64,000 bases of DNA from CAIVPM01 sp964615145 (GCA_964615145.1 CAZTOP010000001.1:76341-140340), one strand, 5' to 3'. Positions 54,057-63,321 are shown, counted from the first letter of the stretch. Made by a program: numbers and translations. The notes: generated from the letters alone by a model not told the origin.

Positions 54057-55412
54057 TTAGTATTCGAAAACTTGATAACCCCAAGGATTTAATTTAAACG
54101 AAGTATTTGACGATAGTTGTTCTTTTTTTTGTGAAAACACTTCCTTACTATTCCCATTAATAATTGTGTTGTTAATAGTTGTGTTTTGAGGTTGATTTGA
54201 TAAATTAAGAACCACTAAAATTTTGTGGTTATCTTTTTGTCGAACAAACGCAAAAATTGATGCATCGTTATTGGTACTGAGTTTTGTGTAGCTTGCATTA
54301 GGCATTAAAGCTGGATTGTTTTTTCTGAGTTCCAATAGTTTTTTATAAAAGGTTGCACGTTGATATTTACCAAAAGTAATTGTATCTTTTACAAAGAATT
54401 TTAAACTGTCTAAAAAAGGTTCTTCCTGCCCACCATAAATTAACGGAACAGTATTTTTTATTGTTTGGGTTAACACTGCAAATGGAGCATGAATTTCACC
54501 TGGCATTGTTCCAAAATCGGCTTGATTCCAACTATTTTCGTCGTGATTTGATGTGAAATACATTCTAATTTTATTTGCCATAAAAGCGGTATCGTTTTTA
54601 TTAATAACCGAATCTAAAGCTGTGGCTGTAGTTTTACCTTTGGCTATTTTTACCATTGTTGCAAAGTCTTCCCAAGCATAAGTCATATCAAAGCCATCTT
54701 TGTGTAAGCTAGGTTTATCGCCTTCTGCAAGCATTAAAATGTTTTTCATCTTTTTTAATTCAGTAATTGCTTTGCTCCAAAATGCATCTGGCACTTCACC
54801 TGCAACATCACATCTAAAACCATCAATATCGCTTTCTTTTATCCAAAACTTCATACAATCAATCATTGAATCTACAAGCTTAGGATTGTTGTAGTTAAGT
54901 TTTCTAGTGTCTGTCCAATCATACTGACTAATTGGATTTCCCAAGCTATCTTTAATATAAAAATCAGGCTGAGTGTTTAACCAATAATGATCAGCACCAC
55001 TATGTGTAGGAACCCAATCGATAATAACTTTGAACCCCATATCATGAGCGTGCTTTACTAATGCTTTCCAATCCTCCATATTGCCATATTCTGGATTTAT
55101 TTTTCTGTAGTCAGCAACAGCATAGTAGCTTCCTAATTGAGAGCTATCACGTTTTCTGTCTTTTAAACTAATGGGGTTAATAGGCATAAACCAAAGTGTT
55201 TGTACCCCCATTTCTTTTAATCTGTCTAAGTGTTTTTCAAATGCTTTAAATGTGCCTTCAGGTGTGTACTGACGTGTGTTTACCTCGTAAATATTACCTT
55301 GCATGATCCATGAAGGATGTCCATCTGTTAAGTTAGAGTCACTGCTTGAATTGGATTTGCAAGCAACGAATAATACAAAGAAAATAAAACTGGCAGCAAT
55401 AAGTTTTTTCAT
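54057..55412 (-). CDS. GH13 alpha-amylase-family lipoprotein
   Basis: 451 residues; lipobox LFVAC puts the lipid on Cys18. The GH13 conserved regions are DWVPTHSGADHYW (about 132), GFRCDVAGEVP with nucleophile Asp202, LMLAEGDKP with acid/base Glu230, and FTSNHDENSW with Asp291. It should cleave alpha-1,4-glucans at the cell surface or in the periplasm. No SusCD pair lies next to it; the one at 3.7-8.4 kb is far away. Confidence 0.93.
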   Translation of the reverse strand: MKKLIAASFIFFVLFVACKSNSSSDSNLTDGHPSWIMQGNIYEVNTRQYTPEGTFKAFEKHLDRLKEMGVQTLWFMPINPISLKDRKRDSSQLGSYYAVADYRKINPEYGNMEDWKALVKHAHDMGFKVIIDWVPTHSGADHYWLNTQPDFYIKDSLGNPISQYDWTDTRKLNYNNPKLVDSMIDCMKFWIKESDIDGFRCDVAGEVPDAFWSKAITELKKMKNILMLAEGDKPSLHKDGFDMTYAWEDFATMVKIAKGKTTATALDSVINKNDTAFMANKIRMYFTSNHDENSWNQADFGTMPGEIHAPFAVLTQTIKNTVPLIYGGQEEPFLDSLKFFVKDTITFGKYQRATFYKKLLELRKNNPALMPNASYTKLSTNNDASIFAFVRQKDNHKILVVLNLSNQPQNTTINNTIINGNSKEVFSQKKEQLSSNTSFKLNPWGYQVFEY

Positions 55413-55510
55413 GACAAATAATTTGGCGTGAAATTAAGGAACTATTTAAAATGCTCATTAACTTAATTGTTTTTTGCTATTAAATCTTGTAAGATTAAAT
55501 TGCACCGCTA

Positions 55511-56215
55511 ATGAGTAAAAGCAATTTTTTATATTGTATAGGATTTATTTTTTTAGGATTGATGAGTTGTAAAACTGTTCATAAAATAACAGATAAAGAC
55601 AACTCAACAAATTCAAGTAGTAGAAAAAAGGCTACCAGAAAAATTGTTTTTATTGATGGAATTGAAGTTACGCCTGGCTCTGTCGTAAAATCGAAGCACA
55701 AGCCTGCAACTACAAAATACAGCAACAACAAGGGTAGTACAGAGCCACCTAAAAACCTGCCCACTAGCACTAAGATCGAACTTGAAAAATCAAATCCAAT
55801 ACAGATAAAGTATGCTATTTTGTTAGATACTTATGTAGAAAATATTACCAATCTCAATTTGTTTAATGATATAGAAGAATGGTGGGGAACAAATTATTGT
55901 TTAGGAGGTACAACAAAAAATTGTATTGATTGCAGTGCATTTACAGGCACAATAATAAGAGATGTTTATAAAATAAATTTACCAAGAACCGCATCTGAAC
56001 AACATGATGCAACATCACGAGTTCAAAAAGATGATTTAAAAGAAGGGGACTTGGTTTTTTTTAGAACGAAAAAAGGATATATAAACCACGTAGGTATTTA
56101 TTTAACAAACAACAAGTTTGTACATGCATCTACAAGTAACGGTGTTATGATTAGCGACTTAGATGAATCTTACTGGAAATCTAAATTTGCCGGTGGTGGT
56201 AGGGTTATAGACTAA
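55511..56215 (+). CDS. NlpC/P60 peptidoglycan endopeptidase lipoprotein
   Basis: 234 residues; lipobox GLMSC places the lipidated cysteine at residue 20. A charged linker of about 80 residues leads to the NlpC/P60 domain with catalytic Cys141 (NCIDCSAFTG) and His193 (YINHVGIYL). It cleaves the peptide stems of peptidoglycan. Its last codon and stop overlap the DUF2721 stop on the other strand (CTAA). Confidence 0.92.
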   Translation: MSKSNFLYCIGFIFLGLMSCKTVHKITDKDNSTNSSSRKKATRKIVFIDGIEVTPGSVVKSKHKPATTKYSNNKGSTEPPKNLPTSTKIELEKSNPIQIKYAILLDTYVENITNLNLFNDIEEWWGTNYCLGGTTKNCIDCSAFTGTIIRDVYKINLPRTASEQHDATSRVQKDDLKEGDLVFFRTKKGYINHVGIYLTNNKFVHASTSNGVMISDLDESYWKSKFAGGGRVID

Positions 56216-56670
56216 TCTTCTTTTTTTTCAAAAGTGCTTTTCAGATAATCCACAATTACATTATTGTCTCCCAATTCATGCTCCATATCACTCAATTCGT
56301 GTTCTAGAGCTTTTGTGCTTATTTGTATTTCTAATATTGATAATACCATTGAGGCCATTAAAAATATCATACTTATTGCAAAAAGTATGTGTGATAAAGA
56401 TTGTCTGTTATTAAAAATTAAATACATACAAATTAAACATAATAAGAAACTGCTTACTGCTAATCCTTGCATTAACCTAATCATAGTAAGTCTGGTGCGT
56501 AAATTTTTTATTTGATGTATGATATTTGGTCTGCTTTCTTTTTCTTTTGTATATCTCTCGTGTAGTGTTCTTATTAAATTTGAGAGTGCTAAAAAACGAT
56601 TGCCATACACAAGCATTAAAAAAGTAATTGCTGGGAATAATAAAGCTGGAGTATTGAAAGTTATTTCCAT
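56212..56670 (-). CDS. DUF2721-type membrane protein
   Basis: 152 residues with three hydrophobic segments (TPALLFPAITFLMLVYGNRF, LAVSSFLLCLICMYLIF, LFAISMIFLMASMVLSILEI) and a charged link between them (RTLHERYTKEKESRP). It matches the DUF2721 pattern; function unknown. It lies 12 bases after the LptF/G gene and is probably co-transcribed. Confidence 0.78.
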   Translation of the reverse strand: MEITFNTPALLFPAITFLMLVYGNRFLALSNLIRTLHERYTKEKESRPNIIHQIKNLRTRLTMIRLMQGLAVSSFLLCLICMYLIFNNRQSLSHILFAISMIFLMASMVLSILEIQISTKALEHELSDMEHELGDNNVIVDYLKSTFEKKED

Positions 56671-56682
56671 TTTAAAAATATA

Positions 56683-57786
56683 TTATTTAGGTGCTTTTTT
56701 ATAGAGATATAATACAACAAAGCAAAAAATGAAGTTAGGTATCCAAACAGCTATAGTTGGCGGCAAATTGCCTTTTGTAGAAAAAATTGTTGAAAATTTA
56801 TCTGTTAAAATATATAAAAGTGCAATTAATACACCAATAGCCAAGTGAGAGCCACTTCCACCACGTACTTTTCTGCCTGCAACTATTGCTCCCATTAAAG
56901 TTAAAATAACTACTGAAACAGCTGTTGCATTTCTTCTTCCATACTCAACAACTAATTCATTGATATTTTCGGAACCATTTTTTTGTTCAATTTCAATATA
57001 TCTTTTTAGTTCAGGAGATGTGAGGATATCTTTTGTGTATTTACCTCTTAATAAATCGCGTGGTGTAGCTGTAAAATTTAAATTTTGTTCAGCAATTTGT
57101 GATACTTTTTCCTTTACAGTATCAATCTCTCTTTTTATTATGTTTTGGAGTTTCCATATTTTACTTTTTTCATCCCAAAACATTTTTTCTGCCTTGGTAT
57201 TTTGAATTAGTTTATTATTAACAATTTTGTAAATGTAACATCCTGAACTACTTTTTGTGGTAGTGTCATAATTGTTAATTACAATGTAGTTAAATGAATC
57301 AATTTTTAAATACATACTAGCACCCCTATCATTTACAATACTTATGGTTTTTTCGTAAGAAGAGTTTGCATCAATATATTTGGTTTCAAAAAGAGTTCTT
57401 TTTTTATTGGCATTAGGAACGGTGTACATGCTAGCTAATAATAAAATAAAGCCTAAAAAAATACCTCCAATTAAATAAGGCCTAAGCCATCGGTTATAAG
57501 ATACACCGCTTGCTAAAATAGCAATGATTTCGCTTCTGCCAGCCATTTGAGATGTAAAAAAAATAACTGCAATAAATACGAATAAGGGAAATAACAAAGC
57601 TGTCATGTGCGGAATGAAGCCAAGATAATATTGATTGAAAATTTGGTAAGATGATAGGTTGGAGCGAACAAAATCTTCTGCTTTTTCGCTCATATCAATT
57701 ACTACTGTAATTACAACAAATAGAAATATTGCAAAAATGAAAGTCTTAAAAAAATTTCTGATGATATACCAATCCAGTTTATTCAT
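56683..57786 (-). CDS. LptF/LptG-family lipopolysaccharide export permease
   Basis: 367 residues with three N-terminal and three C-terminal helices around a periplasmic domain. LDWYIIRNFFKTF at the start, and SEIIAILASGVSYNRWLRPYLI (the coupling helix) near 78-100 are the family marks. It works with LptB to extract lipopolysaccharide from the inner membrane. Bacteroidota have one or two such genes, often apart from lptB. Confidence 0.9.
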   Translation of the reverse strand: MNKLDWYIIRNFFKTFIFAIFLFVVITVVIDMSEKAEDFVRSNLSSYQIFNQYYLGFIPHMTALLFPLFVFIAVIFFTSQMAGRSEIIAILASGVSYNRWLRPYLIGGIFLGFILLLASMYTVPNANKKRTLFETKYIDANSSYEKTISIVNDRGASMYLKIDSFNYIVINNYDTTTKSSSGCYIYKIVNNKLIQNTKAEKMFWDEKSKIWKLQNIIKREIDTVKEKVSQIAEQNLNFTATPRDLLRGKYTKDILTSPELKRYIEIEQKNGSENINELVVEYGRRNATAVSVVILTLMGAIVAGRKVRGGSGSHLAIGVLIALLYILTDKFSTIFSTKGNLPPTIAVWIPNFIFCFVVLYLYKKAPK

Positions 57787-57876
57787 TTATTAATTACAAT
57801 ATTAATTGCAAATATAAATGCTGAGCATGAGTATCTTTTAAATGATTACTTAATATTATAAAACGTATATACATAA

Positions 57877-57909
57877 AATGCACTCATAGAAATGAGTGCA
57901 TTGTTTTAA
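57877..57909. terminator. Hairpin in the 57.9 kb island
   Basis: AATGCACTCAT (57877-57887) and 57892-57902 form a perfect 11-bp stem with an AGAA loop, flanked by TTGTTTT on the plus side and TTTTATG on the minus side. It is a likely terminator, in either direction. Confidence 0.7.
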
Positions 57910-57987
57910 AATCATCATAGGTAACGGACCAGTAAGTATTGTGAAAATAAACTACCCGTTTGAATAAAATAAAAATAGATTGTGTAA

Positions 57988-58024
57988 GTGGATAAAATGA
58001 AGTTATAAAGTTGTATTATCCACA
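57988..58024. repeat. Inverted pair of DnaA-box-like sequences
   Basis: GTGGATAA (57988-57995) and TTATCCAC (58016-58023) are reverse complements 20 bases apart. The right copy extends to TTATCCACA, the textbook DnaA box. It could equally be the stem of an RNA. Confidence 0.55.
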
Positions 58025-58042
58025 GCGTTTTTGCCCAAAGCA

Positions 58043-58080
58043 AAAGGCCAATCATATTAATTAAGATTGGCCCTTTGTTT
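58043..58080 (-). terminator. Terminator after the FtsE-like gene
   Basis: GGCCAATC pairs with GATTGGCC (plus flanking AAA/TTT with one bulge) around an 11-base loop. On the minus strand it is followed by TTTTGCTTT. It can also act on the plus strand. Confidence 0.75.
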
Positions 58081-58098
58081 TGTTATTTTTTTAGTTTA

Positions 58099-58794
58099 TT
58101 AGGGTTGTATTGTTGTACCAATATTGCTATCAATAACCTTTCCCATTTCAGTTTTTAACATCCGCGAAGGATACCGATTTATTACAATGAAATCGTGAGT
58201 AGCCATTATAATGGTAGTGCCATAATCTTTTGCAATTTGAAAAAGCAATTGCATAATTTCATCACTTGTCTCAGGATCAAGATTGCCTGTGGGTTCGTCT
58301 GCTAAAATTAATTTGGGAGAATTAAGTAAAGCTCTCGCTATGTCTACACGTTGCTGCTCTCCACCACTCATTTCATAAGGCATTTTATATGCTTTACTTT
58401 TTATACCTACTTTATCCAAAACATCATTAATTTTTTCTTCCATTAACTTCTCATCTTTCCAGCCTGTTGCTTTTAGAACAAACTTTAAATTTTCGTGAAT
58501 ATTCCTATCTGTTAATAATTGAAAATCTTGGAATACAACACCTAAATTTCTTCTTAGAAAAGGTACTTTTTTCCAGTCCATAGTTCTTAAATCAAATCCC
58601 ACAACAGTTGCAGTACCTTCCGTTAATCTTAATTCGCCATATAATGTTTTTAGTAAGCTACTTTTTCCTGTACCAGTTTTTCCAACCAGATAAACAAATT
58701 CTCCCTTTTCAATGGTAAAGTTTACATCTTGCAGAATTAAACTTTTGCCTTGATATATATTAACGCCTCTTAATGAAATTACTATTTCAGCCAT
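58099..58794 (-). CDS. ftsE: FtsE-like ABC transporter ATPase
   Basis: 231 residues; Walker A GKTGTGKSS at 38-46, signature MSGGEQQRVDIARALL, Walker B LILADEPTGNLDPET. The sequence between matches the FtsE group (VFQDFQLLTDRNI). FtsE with FtsX activates peptidoglycan hydrolases during division. No FtsX gene is adjacent; the permease at 62.1 kb might serve. TATCTTTA, a one-mismatch -7 element, lies 18 bases before the ATG. Confidence 0.88.
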   Translation of the reverse strand: MAEIVISLRGVNIYQGKSLILQDVNFTIEKGEFVYLVGKTGTGKSSLLKTLYGELRLTEGTATVVGFDLRTMDWKKVPFLRRNLGVVFQDFQLLTDRNIHENLKFVLKATGWKDEKLMEEKINDVLDKVGIKSKAYKMPYEMSGGEQQRVDIARALLNSPKLILADEPTGNLDPETSDEIMQLLFQIAKDYGTTIIMATHDFIVINRYPSRMLKTEMGKVIDSNIGTTIQP

Positions 58795-58844
58795 AAAAAT
58801 TATTTGCGGTAAAGATATTTATAAATATAATTAAATTGGTCATG

Positions 58845-61301
58845 CTACTTTCCACCAAACATAGGCATCGACCACTTGATACCCATACTTCCATTGTCCC
58901 TTTCGTTAGGAAAACTCTTAACAAAATCTATTCTAAATACCTTTAAGATATTTTCAACAGAAAACATTACCTCGTAATAGCCTTGTTTAGTATCGTTATT
59001 ATACATTGCATTGCCACCTACAACAAAAAACCAATTCAATTTTTTAAACCATGGAATTTTATTAGTAAGTAATCCGTTTAAATGGTATTCAAGGTGTGCG
59101 GTTGTATAAAGTTTTGAAGTATTACTATATGCATAGTATGGCATCAGTTGAAAACTGTTTAAGTAGACAGATGCTGTTGAAATTTGATTACCCAAAATAT
59201 GATTCATATCAGGAATAAATACACTGCTGGCGTGTGCAAATCCTGCTGCTGTTATTTTGTAACTGATTCTTCCACCCATTTTTAAATTCAAATTATCGTT
59301 TATCGAGAATTGCCATTTGCTATAATCAACATCGCTGCCTAAAATATTTTTTAAGCCTTGTGTAAATAAAAAACTGAAAGTTGGATACTTTGAACCAATC
59401 ATTATTTTTCTGTCTGGAAACTCAATATACTTGGCTCCAGGTTTCCAAATAATTTCGCCTGTAACGCTGAAAGCTTTGTGTTCAGTTAGATTGGTGCTTG
59501 TTAATGCTTGAGGATAGTTGGGTGTAAATTCTCTGCCTTCAATTTTTTTCCAATAATAATCTGTGGTATTTTCAAGTGGTAATCTATGTTGATAGTTGAT
59601 ATTGCCTTTAAGTGTTATGCCTTTGTTTAAAGTTTTGGTAAAATCAAATTTCAGAAATCTGGCTTCATATATTTTCATATAATTATTTGTCCAGCGTAAA
59701 GTAGAAAGTGTATTGCTAAATACATCAATAGGATTTCTATTGTCAAATTGAAAAACATTGGTTCCAAGTTTTAAATTTATATCACTAGCATATTTTTTTC
59801 CAAACCTAAAATATGTATTAATGTTAGCATTCAAATGTGTATTGCTAAAACCATATCGGATATTTGGATTAATAGCAAGAAAGTGCTTATCCGTATAATT
59901 TTTATTATAGTGTACATTCAAATTTGCTACTAAACCCTCAACCGTATTGTATTGTAATAAACTTGTAAGTAATGGCTCAATGTATATGGAGCTTTTCTTT
60001 TTTTGATTACTAAAACTTTGTCCTGTTAAAATAATTTTTGTTAAGTTTATTTTATTATCTCGCTTATCAATACTATCTAAATATTTGGGGTCTTTATGTG
60101 CTTGTTCCAAACTGTCCTTCTTTTTAAAATCTTTTGCTTCGGATTCCAGCAATGGTAATGGTCTTGTGCTATCCCAGTATAATTTTGATTTTTTGTTACT
60201 ACTATCTGCATATTTCATAACAATGTTGTCAAAAAAATCTTTTGAAAAATCAGGGTGTGTATTAAACTTGTTGTACACCTGAACAATATTTCCAAAAAAA
60301 TCAAAGCTAAAAAACTTGCCAGCAGGCGATATTACTTGTTGTTTTATGGTCCAGTGTTTTTCAATTGGAACATATAGTTGTTCAATTTTAAGTGTATCTA
60401 AAAATTGTAATTGTTGTTGTTTTAGCAAGTATAAATCTGTACTTTGTATCCTCCATTCATCTTCAATAATATTAATATATCCCGTAAAAAGTGGTTCATA
60501 AGTTCTTTTTGGAATCACTTTTATACGATTAATCATTTTGTCGTTTTCTATAAAACTACCAACATACTTATATTTGTAGTAGTGGAGGGCATTGTCTGAA
60601 ATTGGGGAGATAAAGCCTCTAGGATTTAAACCTCGACCTACGCTTACAATATTTTCATAAAAAGAAATGATTTGTGGACTAGCTAAGCCAAACCCATCAC
60701 TAGCTCCACTTACACGGGTTGATATAACTTCAATTTTCCTTTTATCTTTCCCATTTACAGAATATTTTGCCACACTTTCAGATAAAAAAATTATTTTTCT
60801 TTTACTGGTATCACCGTCTTCAAAATCTACTGTTTCGCCCAAAAACTTTTTAGGATAATTTCTTAATTGAAACTGACCTTTTACATACACTTCGCATTCA
60901 AATTTTTTTATTTCGTACAAATGTTCTTCTCTTTTTTTTATGGCATTTCTAATAATTTCATAAGCAGGATCTTCGCCACCTGTTTTAATAACTACTTCGT
61001 TTAAATTATACTGTTGCTCTTCCATTTCAAAAACTAGTGCATCGTTTGTTTTGACCACATTCAATTTTTTTTCTATCGATTTGTAACCAATGTGCTGACA
61101 TACTATGGTATAATTTCCTTCATCTAACCAAATTGTAAATTCCCCTTTAACATTAGCAGTAGTGCCTTTTGTAGTTCCCTTAACTAAGATAGAAGCATAC
61201 GCCAATTCATTACTTTTTGTGTCTTTCACAACACCTTTAATTTCTCCTGAAAAAGCAAAAAAATGTAGCAACAGAAAGTAAAGTAAAAAATACAGTTTCA
61301 T
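58845..61301 (-). CDS. DUF5686 family outer-membrane protein with carboxypeptidase-like domain
   Basis: 818 residues. Signal peptide about 1-18 (ending AFSG), carboxypeptidase-like regulatory domain to about residue 100 (GEIKGVVKDTKSNELAYASILVKG), then the large DUF5686 region ending in a beta-barrel (GSMGIKWSMPMFGGK at the C-terminus). Members resemble TonB receptors and assembly barrels in the N-terminal domain but have no plug. Function unknown. TACTTTCG, a one-mismatch -7 element at 61320-61327, precedes it. Confidence 0.85.
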   Translation of the reverse strand: MKLYFLLYFLLLHFFAFSGEIKGVVKDTKSNELAYASILVKGTTKGTTANVKGEFTIWLDEGNYTIVCQHIGYKSIEKKLNVVKTNDALVFEMEEQQYNLNEVVIKTGGEDPAYEIIRNAIKKREEHLYEIKKFECEVYVKGQFQLRNYPKKFLGETVDFEDGDTSKRKIIFLSESVAKYSVNGKDKRKIEVISTRVSGASDGFGLASPQIISFYENIVSVGRGLNPRGFISPISDNALHYYKYKYVGSFIENDKMINRIKVIPKRTYEPLFTGYINIIEDEWRIQSTDLYLLKQQQLQFLDTLKIEQLYVPIEKHWTIKQQVISPAGKFFSFDFFGNIVQVYNKFNTHPDFSKDFFDNIVMKYADSSNKKSKLYWDSTRPLPLLESEAKDFKKKDSLEQAHKDPKYLDSIDKRDNKINLTKIILTGQSFSNQKKKSSIYIEPLLTSLLQYNTVEGLVANLNVHYNKNYTDKHFLAINPNIRYGFSNTHLNANINTYFRFGKKYASDINLKLGTNVFQFDNRNPIDVFSNTLSTLRWTNNYMKIYEARFLKFDFTKTLNKGITLKGNINYQHRLPLENTTDYYWKKIEGREFTPNYPQALTSTNLTEHKAFSVTGEIIWKPGAKYIEFPDRKIMIGSKYPTFSFLFTQGLKNILGSDVDYSKWQFSINDNLNLKMGGRISYKITAAGFAHASSVFIPDMNHILGNQISTASVYLNSFQLMPYYAYSNTSKLYTTAHLEYHLNGLLTNKIPWFKKLNWFFVVGGNAMYNNDTKQGYYEVMFSVENILKVFRIDFVKSFPNERDNGSMGIKWSMPMFGGK

Positions 61302-61458
61302 TTTGGAATTATTTTGATACGAAAGTAGTAGTTAAAAAATAGCAAAAGTATTTGGTTAACTATTTTAACTTTTTGTTAAAAATCATACTATTTGAAACTT
61401 TAATTTAAACTTCAAATTATATAATGAAGTTTCATTAGAGATTTAATTTTTATAAGAT

Positions 61459-61466
61459 TATTTTTG
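61459..61466 (+). promoter_or_regulatory. -7 element for the PaiB-like gene
   Basis: TATTTTTG, an exact match, ends four bases before the ATG at 61471. Confidence 0.6.
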
Positions 61467-61470
61467 ACCA

Positions 61471-62094
61471 ATGTATAATGTGAGTCATTTTAAAGCAACC
61501 AATCAGCAAGATGTCATTGCATTTATGCACCAAAATCCTTTTATAGTTTTATGTGGTGTAGATGCAAATTATAAACCTGTGGCTACTCACATTCCTGTTT
61601 TAATTGAGGAAAGAGACGATAAGCTTTTTTTGCAAGCACATATAATGCGTAAACAAATGCACACGATAGCATTTGAAAGTAATGTCAACGTGCTTGCCAT
61701 ATTTAGTGCAGCACACAGTTATGTTAGTGCCACCAATTATACTGAGCAAAATACTGCAAGTACCTGGAATTATCAGGCTGTACATGTAAGTGGGACAATC
61801 CATTTTTTGAATGAAGAAGCATTGCACCAATTGCTTGTAAAACTTACAGATAAATTTGAAAAAAATCTGCATTCTCCTGCTCTTGTTAAAAATATGGATG
61901 CTGCTTATGTAACAGATTTGATGAAAGCTATTATTGCTTTTGAAATTGAAGTCACTAATATTGAACACGTATTTAAACTCAGCCAGAATAAGGATGCAAC
62001 CACACAAAACAATATTATTCAATCTTTGCAGCAACAAGATGATAATGCAAAAGCTATTGCCAATGCTATGATACAACTGCAAAATCATAAATAA
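61471..62094 (+). CDS. PaiB-like FMN-binding protein
   Basis: 207 residues; the pattern HFKATNQQDVIAFMHQNPF, ATHIPVLIEERDDKLFLQAH and WNYQAVHVSGTI fits the FMN-binding negative regulator family (B. subtilis PaiB). By homology it binds flavin in a split-barrel fold; its target is not known. The permease gene starts four bases after the stop. Confidence 0.9.
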   Translation: MYNVSHFKATNQQDVIAFMHQNPFIVLCGVDANYKPVATHIPVLIEERDDKLFLQAHIMRKQMHTIAFESNVNVLAIFSAAHSYVSATNYTEQNTASTWNYQAVHVSGTIHFLNEEALHQLLVKLTDKFEKNLHSPALVKNMDAAYVTDLMKAIIAFEIEVTNIEHVFKLSQNKDATTQNNIIQSLQQQDDNAKAIANAMIQLQNHK

Positions 62095-62098
62095 TTAA

Positions 62099-63292
62099 AT
62101 GTTCAACATACTATTAAAAAAGCTAATAAAAGCAGCAGGTGGCAAAGTAAAAATGCTAATGGCTATTGTGGGCTTATCTGTAGCCATACTATTAATACTT
62201 TTTGCTGTGCAATTACAATCTAATTACGACCAATTGCTCAACGAAAAAAGTAATAAAGACAGTATTACTAATTTTCTTGTTATTAATAAAGTACTCAACA
62301 ATCAAACAATTGGTTCCACATTTATTTCTGACAATGATGTAAAGGAATTTAAAAAGCAAAGTTTTGTACAAGAGGTTAGTGTTATTACACCTAGTCGTTT
62401 CAAAGCTTCAATACAAAGTAATAGTTCAAGATTTCCTTTTTATACAGATATTGCTTTTGAAAGTGTTCCTTCATCATTTATAGATGTGGCTACCGATAAT
62501 TGGAAATGGGATGCAACAGCTAATTATATTCCCATTATCGCTCCAAATATGTTTTTAGATTTTTATAATTTTCAGTTTTCATTTTCTCAAAATATGCCAC
62601 AGCTAACACCCGATGTGGTTAAGATGATAAGCTTTACTGTAAACGTGCAAACACCTTTAGGCAATATACAATATCCTGGACGAATTGTTGGTTTTAGCAA
62701 CAGAATAACATCTTTATTAGTACCTGATGAATTTATGAACTGGGGCAATAAATTTTCAGCAGGAAATAATGCACAACCCAGCCGATTAATTATAAAAACT
62801 AAAGATCCAGGTAGCCCAGAGTTGGTGAATTATTTAGAGAAAAATGGGTACACCACTGATGCAGATAAAACACGTTTTAGTAAATACAGAAAAATAGTAA
62901 ACACCATAGCTGCTATTAGCTGGGCAACAGGTGCCATAATGCTTGCCTTTGCGTTGTTAGTATTTACTTTGTTTATACAACTAACCATAACAGCCTGCAA
63001 AACAGAAATAGAATTACTGGTAACGCTTGGGGCTTCTCCCAAACAATTAAAAAGATTTTTAATAAAACAATTCTTCCCTCCCAATATCATTATTGTGGTT
63101 ATCAGTGTTGCCATCATTAGTTTGCTGCAGTATTTTACTGCACAATGGCTTAGTAAATTAAATATGTTTGTTAGTAGTTATGCTTCTATTTATACTTATG
63201 CCACAGCTATTTTATTATTACTAGTTTTGTGGTTTGTAAATATTAGAACCATTGGGAAATATGTTTATGTGAAGAAGATTAAACACCCTTGA
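62099..63292 (+). CDS. FtsX-type ABC permease
   Basis: 397 residues with one N-terminal helix (about 20-40), a large periplasmic domain and three C-terminal helices (IAAISWATGAIMLAFALLVF and two more), the MacB/LolE/FtsX topology. LVTLGASPKQLKRFLIKQF is the coupling-helix segment. No ATPase or substrate-binding gene is next to it; the FtsE-like ATPase 3.3 kb away is a possible partner. The 3' end, including the stop codon, forms one arm of a terminator stem. Confidence 0.85.
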   Translation: MFNILLKKLIKAAGGKVKMLMAIVGLSVAILLILFAVQLQSNYDQLLNEKSNKDSITNFLVINKVLNNQTIGSTFISDNDVKEFKKQSFVQEVSVITPSRFKASIQSNSSRFPFYTDIAFESVPSSFIDVATDNWKWDATANYIPIIAPNMFLDFYNFQFSFSQNMPQLTPDVVKMISFTVNVQTPLGNIQYPGRIVGFSNRITSLLVPDEFMNWGNKFSAGNNAQPSRLIIKTKDPGSPELVNYLEKNGYTTDADKTRFSKYRKIVNTIAAISWATGAIMLAFALLVFTLFIQLTITACKTEIELLVTLGASPKQLKRFLIKQFFPPNIIIVVISVAIISLLQYFTAQWLSKLNMFVSSYASIYTYATAILLLLVLWFVNIRTIGKYVYVKKIKHP

Positions 63293-63321
63293 AGATTATA
63301 AAATATTCAAGGGTGTTTAAT
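63278..63321. terminator. Bidirectional terminator overlapping the permease stop codon
   Basis: Arms 63278-63293 and 63306-63321 are 16-bp perfect complements (ATTAAACACCCTTGAA and its partner) around a 12-base loop. The left arm contains the last codons and TGA stop of the permease. Confidence 0.88.

Larger units (their letters stand above)
57787..58098. other. Non-coding island with two hairpins
   Basis: A 312-base region between lptF/G and the FtsE-like gene, both on the minus strand. It contains a hairpin at 57877-57902, an inverted pair of TTATCCAC sequences (57988-58023) and the FtsE-side terminator at 58043-58076. No coding frame is evident. It could hide a small RNA of about 140 bases between the two hairpins. 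Confidence 0.5.

Noticed and set aside
54057..55412. GH13 lipoprotein as part of a starch-utilisation locus with the SusCD pair
   Set aside because: They are about 46 kb apart with unrelated genes between. The SusD is of the SusD-like_2 type, and nothing ties the receptor to starch.
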